Assembly (NCBI GenBank): GCA_023430065.1 | Contig: JAEZCG010000102.1 | Coordinates: 1-60,738, forward strand | Length of the DNA: 60,738 bases | DNA from: Pseudomonadota bacterium | GTDB lineage: Bacteria; Pseudomonadota; Gammaproteobacteria; Burkholderiales; SHXO01 | Direction: 5' to 3' | Shown: positions 58,538 through 60,738 of the stretch, piece by piece | Position numbering within the stretch: position 1 is the stretch's first letter | Layout: each line of letters starts with the position of its first letter | Notes under the pieces: model-generated | Seen by the model: the letters and a program-made list of their open reading frames with translations, nothing else | Databases searched by the model: none | What the model was told of the DNA's origin: nothing | Position numbers and translations under genes: made by a program

Positions 58538-58549
58538 TTTGCTTATACT
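58521..58549 (+). promoter_or_regulatory. Candidate rne promoter
   Basis: TATACT (58544-58549) is a good -10 on the plus strand; TTCCTT (58521-58526) 17 bases upstream is a poor -35. It overlaps the rluC start codon on the opposite strand. If used, the rne mRNA has a 5' leader of about 335 bases. The assignment is tentative. Confidence 0.4.
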
Positions 58550-58731
58550 ATTAATTGCGTGACAGCAGACTGAGTGCACCACGCGCCAGTGGAGACCGAA
58601 TCAACCGCATCGATGCGGGTGGCTCCCCAGGATCCTGACCTGAAAAATCATGACGGGTTAACTTCGCTGACCCGATCCAACTAGCGATGCAGACCTGATT
58701 AACGCGCTCGACACCGAGCCAGTCACCCCTT

Positions 58732-58889
58732 CCGGGCGAACTTGCCCGGGATCGGCGAGGCAAACGCCCAACCTAACTATTCGGTGAGGTTCCCATTATG
58801 AACGCTGCAATGCCCGAATAGTATCCATCCGGGGGGCGCCCCGATGCGCCCGATGTTTGCCCTGCCCGCGGTCTGAGCGCGGGGGCAAA
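58732..58889 (+). promoter_or_regulatory. Structured 5' leader of rne with three stem-loops
   Basis: Hairpin 1: CCGGGC (58732-58737) with GCCCGG (58744-58749). Hairpin 2: ACTATTCGG (58776-58784) with CCGAATAGT (58814-58822), enclosing a nested GTTC/GAAC pair and a short frame ATG-AAC to TAG. Hairpin 3: TTTGCC (58856-58861) with GGCAAA (58884-58889) and CCCGCG (58865-58870) with CGCGGG (58878-58883), ending four bases before the ATG. RNase E autoregulates through leader stem-loops in E. coli; this looks like an analogous control. The rest of the 356-base gap (58538-58893) shows no gene. Confidence 0.65.
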
Positions 58890-58893
58890 AGAA

Positions 58894-60738
58894 ATGAAAC
58901 GCATGCTGTTCAATGCGACCCAGTCTGAAGAACTCCGGGTCGCCATCGTCGACGGTCAGAAGCTGATCGACCTCGACATCGAAACCGCAGGAAAAGAGCA
59001 ACGCAAAGGCAACATCTACAAAGGAGTCATCACCCGAGTAGAACCCAGCCTCGAGGCTGCATTCATCGACTACGGAAGCGAGCGGCACGGATTTCTCCCG
59101 TTCAAGGAGATCAGCCGTGCCTACTTCCACGCCGACATGGACCCGGCGCGCGCGCGGATCCAGGACGTCGTGCGCGAGGGACAGGAACTGATCGTCCAGG
59201 TCGACAAGGACGAGCGCGGCAACAAGGGCGCCGCGTTGACCACGTTCGTCAGCCTTGCCGGGCGCTATCTGGTGCTGATGCCGAACAATCCCCGCGGGGG
59301 CGGCGTCTCCCGTCGGGTGGAGGGCGAGGAGCGCAACGAGTTGCGCGATCTCATCGCACAGCTGGAAGTGCCCGGCGGCATGAGCATCATCGGGCGTACA
59401 GCCGGCCTGGGGCGCAACCTCGATGAACTGCAATGGGACCTCAAGTACCTGCTGCAGCTGTGGCGTGCGATCGAGACTGCGTCCAGGCAGCAGAGCGGTG
59501 CCTTCCTGATCTATCAGGAATCCAGCCTCGTCATCCGCGCGATCCGGGACTACTTCCACCAGGATATCGGCGAGATCCTGATCGACACCGAAGGGATCTT
59601 CGAGCAGGCGCGCCAGTTCATGGCGCACGTGATGCCCGCCAATGTCAATCGCGTCAAACTGTACCGCGACGACGTTCCGCTGTTCTCGCGCTTCCAGATC
59701 GAGCATCAGATCGAGACGGCCTACGCACGCACGGTACCTCTGCCCTCCGGCGGTGCGGTGGTGATCGACCACACCGAGGCGATGGTGGCAATCGATGTCA
59801 ACTCGGCGCGCGCCACGCGCGGCGCGGATATCGAGGAGACCGCGCTGCGCACCAATTGCGAGGCAGCCGACGAGATTGCGCGCCAGTTGCGGCTGCGCGA
59901 CCTGGGCGGCCTGGTCGTGATCGACTTCATCGACATGGAGAACAGCCGTAACCAGCGGGAGGTCGAGAACCGTCTGCGCGATGCCCTGCGCTACGATCGT
60001 GCACGCGTGCAGATGGGCAAGATCTCTCGGTTCGGGCTGATGGAGCTGTCGCGCCAACGCCTGCAGACCTCACTGGGCGAGACCAGCCACATGACCTGCC
60101 CTCGCTGCAATGGCATCGGCCATATCCGCAGCGTCGAATCGTCCTCGCTCCACATCCTGCGCATCCTGCAGGAGGAGGCGATGAAGGAGAACACCGCGGC
60201 GCTCCATGCACAGGTGCCGGTCGACGTGGCCACCTTCCTGCTCAACGAGAAGCGCTCCGAGTTCCATGCGATCGAGCAGCGGCTCAAGGTGAACGTCGTA
60301 CTCATTCCCAACATGCACCTGGAGACCCCCAATTACACCGTGACCCGGCTTCGTCACGATGAACTCAACCAGATGGAGCCGTTGCCCGCGAGCTATCGTA
60401 TGGTCGAACAGCCGACCGAGGTGCGCGAGACGGCGGCGGCCGAGGTCAAACCGATGCGGCCGCAAGCGGCCGTGCAAGGCATCACACCCGAACAGCCTGC
60501 GCCGATGCCGGCAGCGCCCGCTGCGCATGCCGGTGCCGCACGACCTTCCATCCTGCAGAAGATCTTCGGGTGGCTCACCCGCAAGCCGGAAGAGGCGAGC
60601 GAACCGGTCAAGGCCAGGCCGCGCGAGCAGCGTCGGCCCCAGCGCGAGGCGCCGCAACGACGCGACCGGCGCCCCGGCCGCGATCGCGAAGACGGCGGAT
60701 CGCCGGCGCTGGGAACGCGCAGCCATGCCGGCGAGAAC
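58894..60738 (+). CDS. rne: Ribonuclease E, 5' part (truncated by window end)
   Basis: 615 codons are visible. The S1 RNA-binding domain (about 38-120: [37 protein letters not shown]), the 5' sensor and RNase H-like parts, and the DNase I-like catalytic block with [13 protein letters not shown] (about 300, Asp) and [17 protein letters not shown] (about 344, Asp) are all present, followed by the zinc-link [10 protein letters not shown] (about 402). After residue 510 comes an Ala/Pro/Arg-rich degradosome scaffold region that runs off the window. It processes and degrades mRNA and rRNA precursors. Start [10 protein letters not shown] is the standard N-terminus. Confidence 0.97.
   Translation, partial: MKRMLFNATQSEELRVAIVDGQKLIDLDIETAGKEQRKGNIYKGVITRVEPSLEAAFIDYGSERHGFLPFKEISRAYFHADMDPARARIQDVVREGQELIVQVDKDERGNKGAALTTFVSLAGRYLVLMPNNPRGGGVSRRVEGEERNELRDLIAQLEVPGGMSIIGRTAGLGRNLDELQWDLKYLLQLWRAIETASRQQSGAFLIYQESSLVIRAIRDYFHQDIGEILIDTEGIFEQARQFMAHVMPANVNRVKLYRDDVPLFSRFQIEHQIETAYARTVPLPSGGAVVIDHTEAMVAIDVNSARATRGADIEETALRTNCEAADEIARQLRLRDLGGLVVIDFIDMENSRNQREVENRLRDALRYDRARVQMGKISRFGLMELSRQRLQTSLGETSHMTCPRCNGIGHIRSVESSSLHILRILQEEAMKENTAALHAQVPVDVATFLLNEKRSEFHAIEQRLKVNVVLIPNMHLETPNYTVTRLRHDELNQMEPLPASYRMVEQPTEVRETAAAEVKPMRPQAAVQGITPEQPAPMPAAPAAHAGAARPSILQKIFGWLTRKPEEASEPVKARPREQRRPQREAPQRRDRRPGRDREDGGSPALGTRSHAGEN

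Noticed and set aside
58798..58821. Functional leader peptide in the rne leader
   Set aside because: The frame has only seven codons and no biased codon run; it may exist by chance inside hairpin 2, so it is mentioned but not called as a gene.

Overview
The window reads as a chromosomal stretch of a GC-rich betaproteobacterium. The best evidence is gene order. A GntR/UTRA regulator leads straight into sdhC-sdhD-sdhA-sdhB-sdhE-gltA-sucA-sucB-lpdA, and mdh plus methylcitrate-cycle genes diverge from it. A second betaproteobacterial block runs yceD-rpmF-plsX-fabH-fabD-fabG-acpP-fabF-mltG-tmk-holB-pilZ-tatD. No insertion sequence, prophage, CRISPR array or rRNA was seen; one tRNA is present. Species-level assignment is not possible from what I can see.

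Layout. 1-3.5 kb: partial PpiC-type foldase, bolA and yciB (minus), then an AhpD-like protein, a nitroreductase and an AlgH-family protein with an unexpected signal peptide. 3.5-12.1 kb: minus-strand operon mdh, CitE-like lyase, prpB, prpC, prpD, a 45-residue membrane peptide, acnA. 12.25-12.33 kb: divergent control region with a perfect 12-bp palindrome. 12.3-23.8 kb: the plus-strand TCA operon, followed by zapE, acuI and prpE. Together these two arms give a nearly complete TCA cycle plus activation of propionate (PrpE), reduction of acryloyl-CoA (AcuI) and the methylcitrate cycle (PrpC, PrpD, PrpB).

27.9-30 kb: two exported cupins on the minus strand, divergent from an exported metallo-beta-lactamase-fold protein that has lost most of its metal-site histidines. 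30.3-30.75 kb: hupB with a strong terminator, then tRNA-Leu(TAA). 30.8-38.6 kb: glpD overlapping antiparallel with a flippase-like membrane protein, motA-motB, a membrane-anchored methyltransferase, an HDOD protein, a GYF_2 protein and a SpoU-type rRNA methyltransferase. 38.7-44 kb: accessory metabolism, with an acyl-CoA dehydrogenase, a two-subunit thiamine-diphosphate decarboxylase, a Tat-exported dienelactone hydrolase, a GNAT enzyme and a hypothetical gene behind an AT-rich regulated promoter.

44-54.2 kb: the large minus-strand lipid-synthesis, cell-envelope and replication operon, led by a TTGACA promoter that seems to start transcription only a few bases before the yceD start codon. 54.3-58.5 kb: maf and an RsmI-like methylase (plus), then sppA, a Rieske protein, a gph-like phosphatase and rluC (minus). 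58.5-60.7 kb: a structured 5' leader and the 5' part of rne, which runs off the end.

Most genes are conserved housekeeping genes. The parts most worth a second look are short TCACGAR and CACGAAG repeat clusters in three gaps of the TCA/methylcitrate operons, the stem-loop leader of rne, the exported cupin/degenerate hydrolase locus, the leaderless yceD prediction and the split decarboxylase locus.
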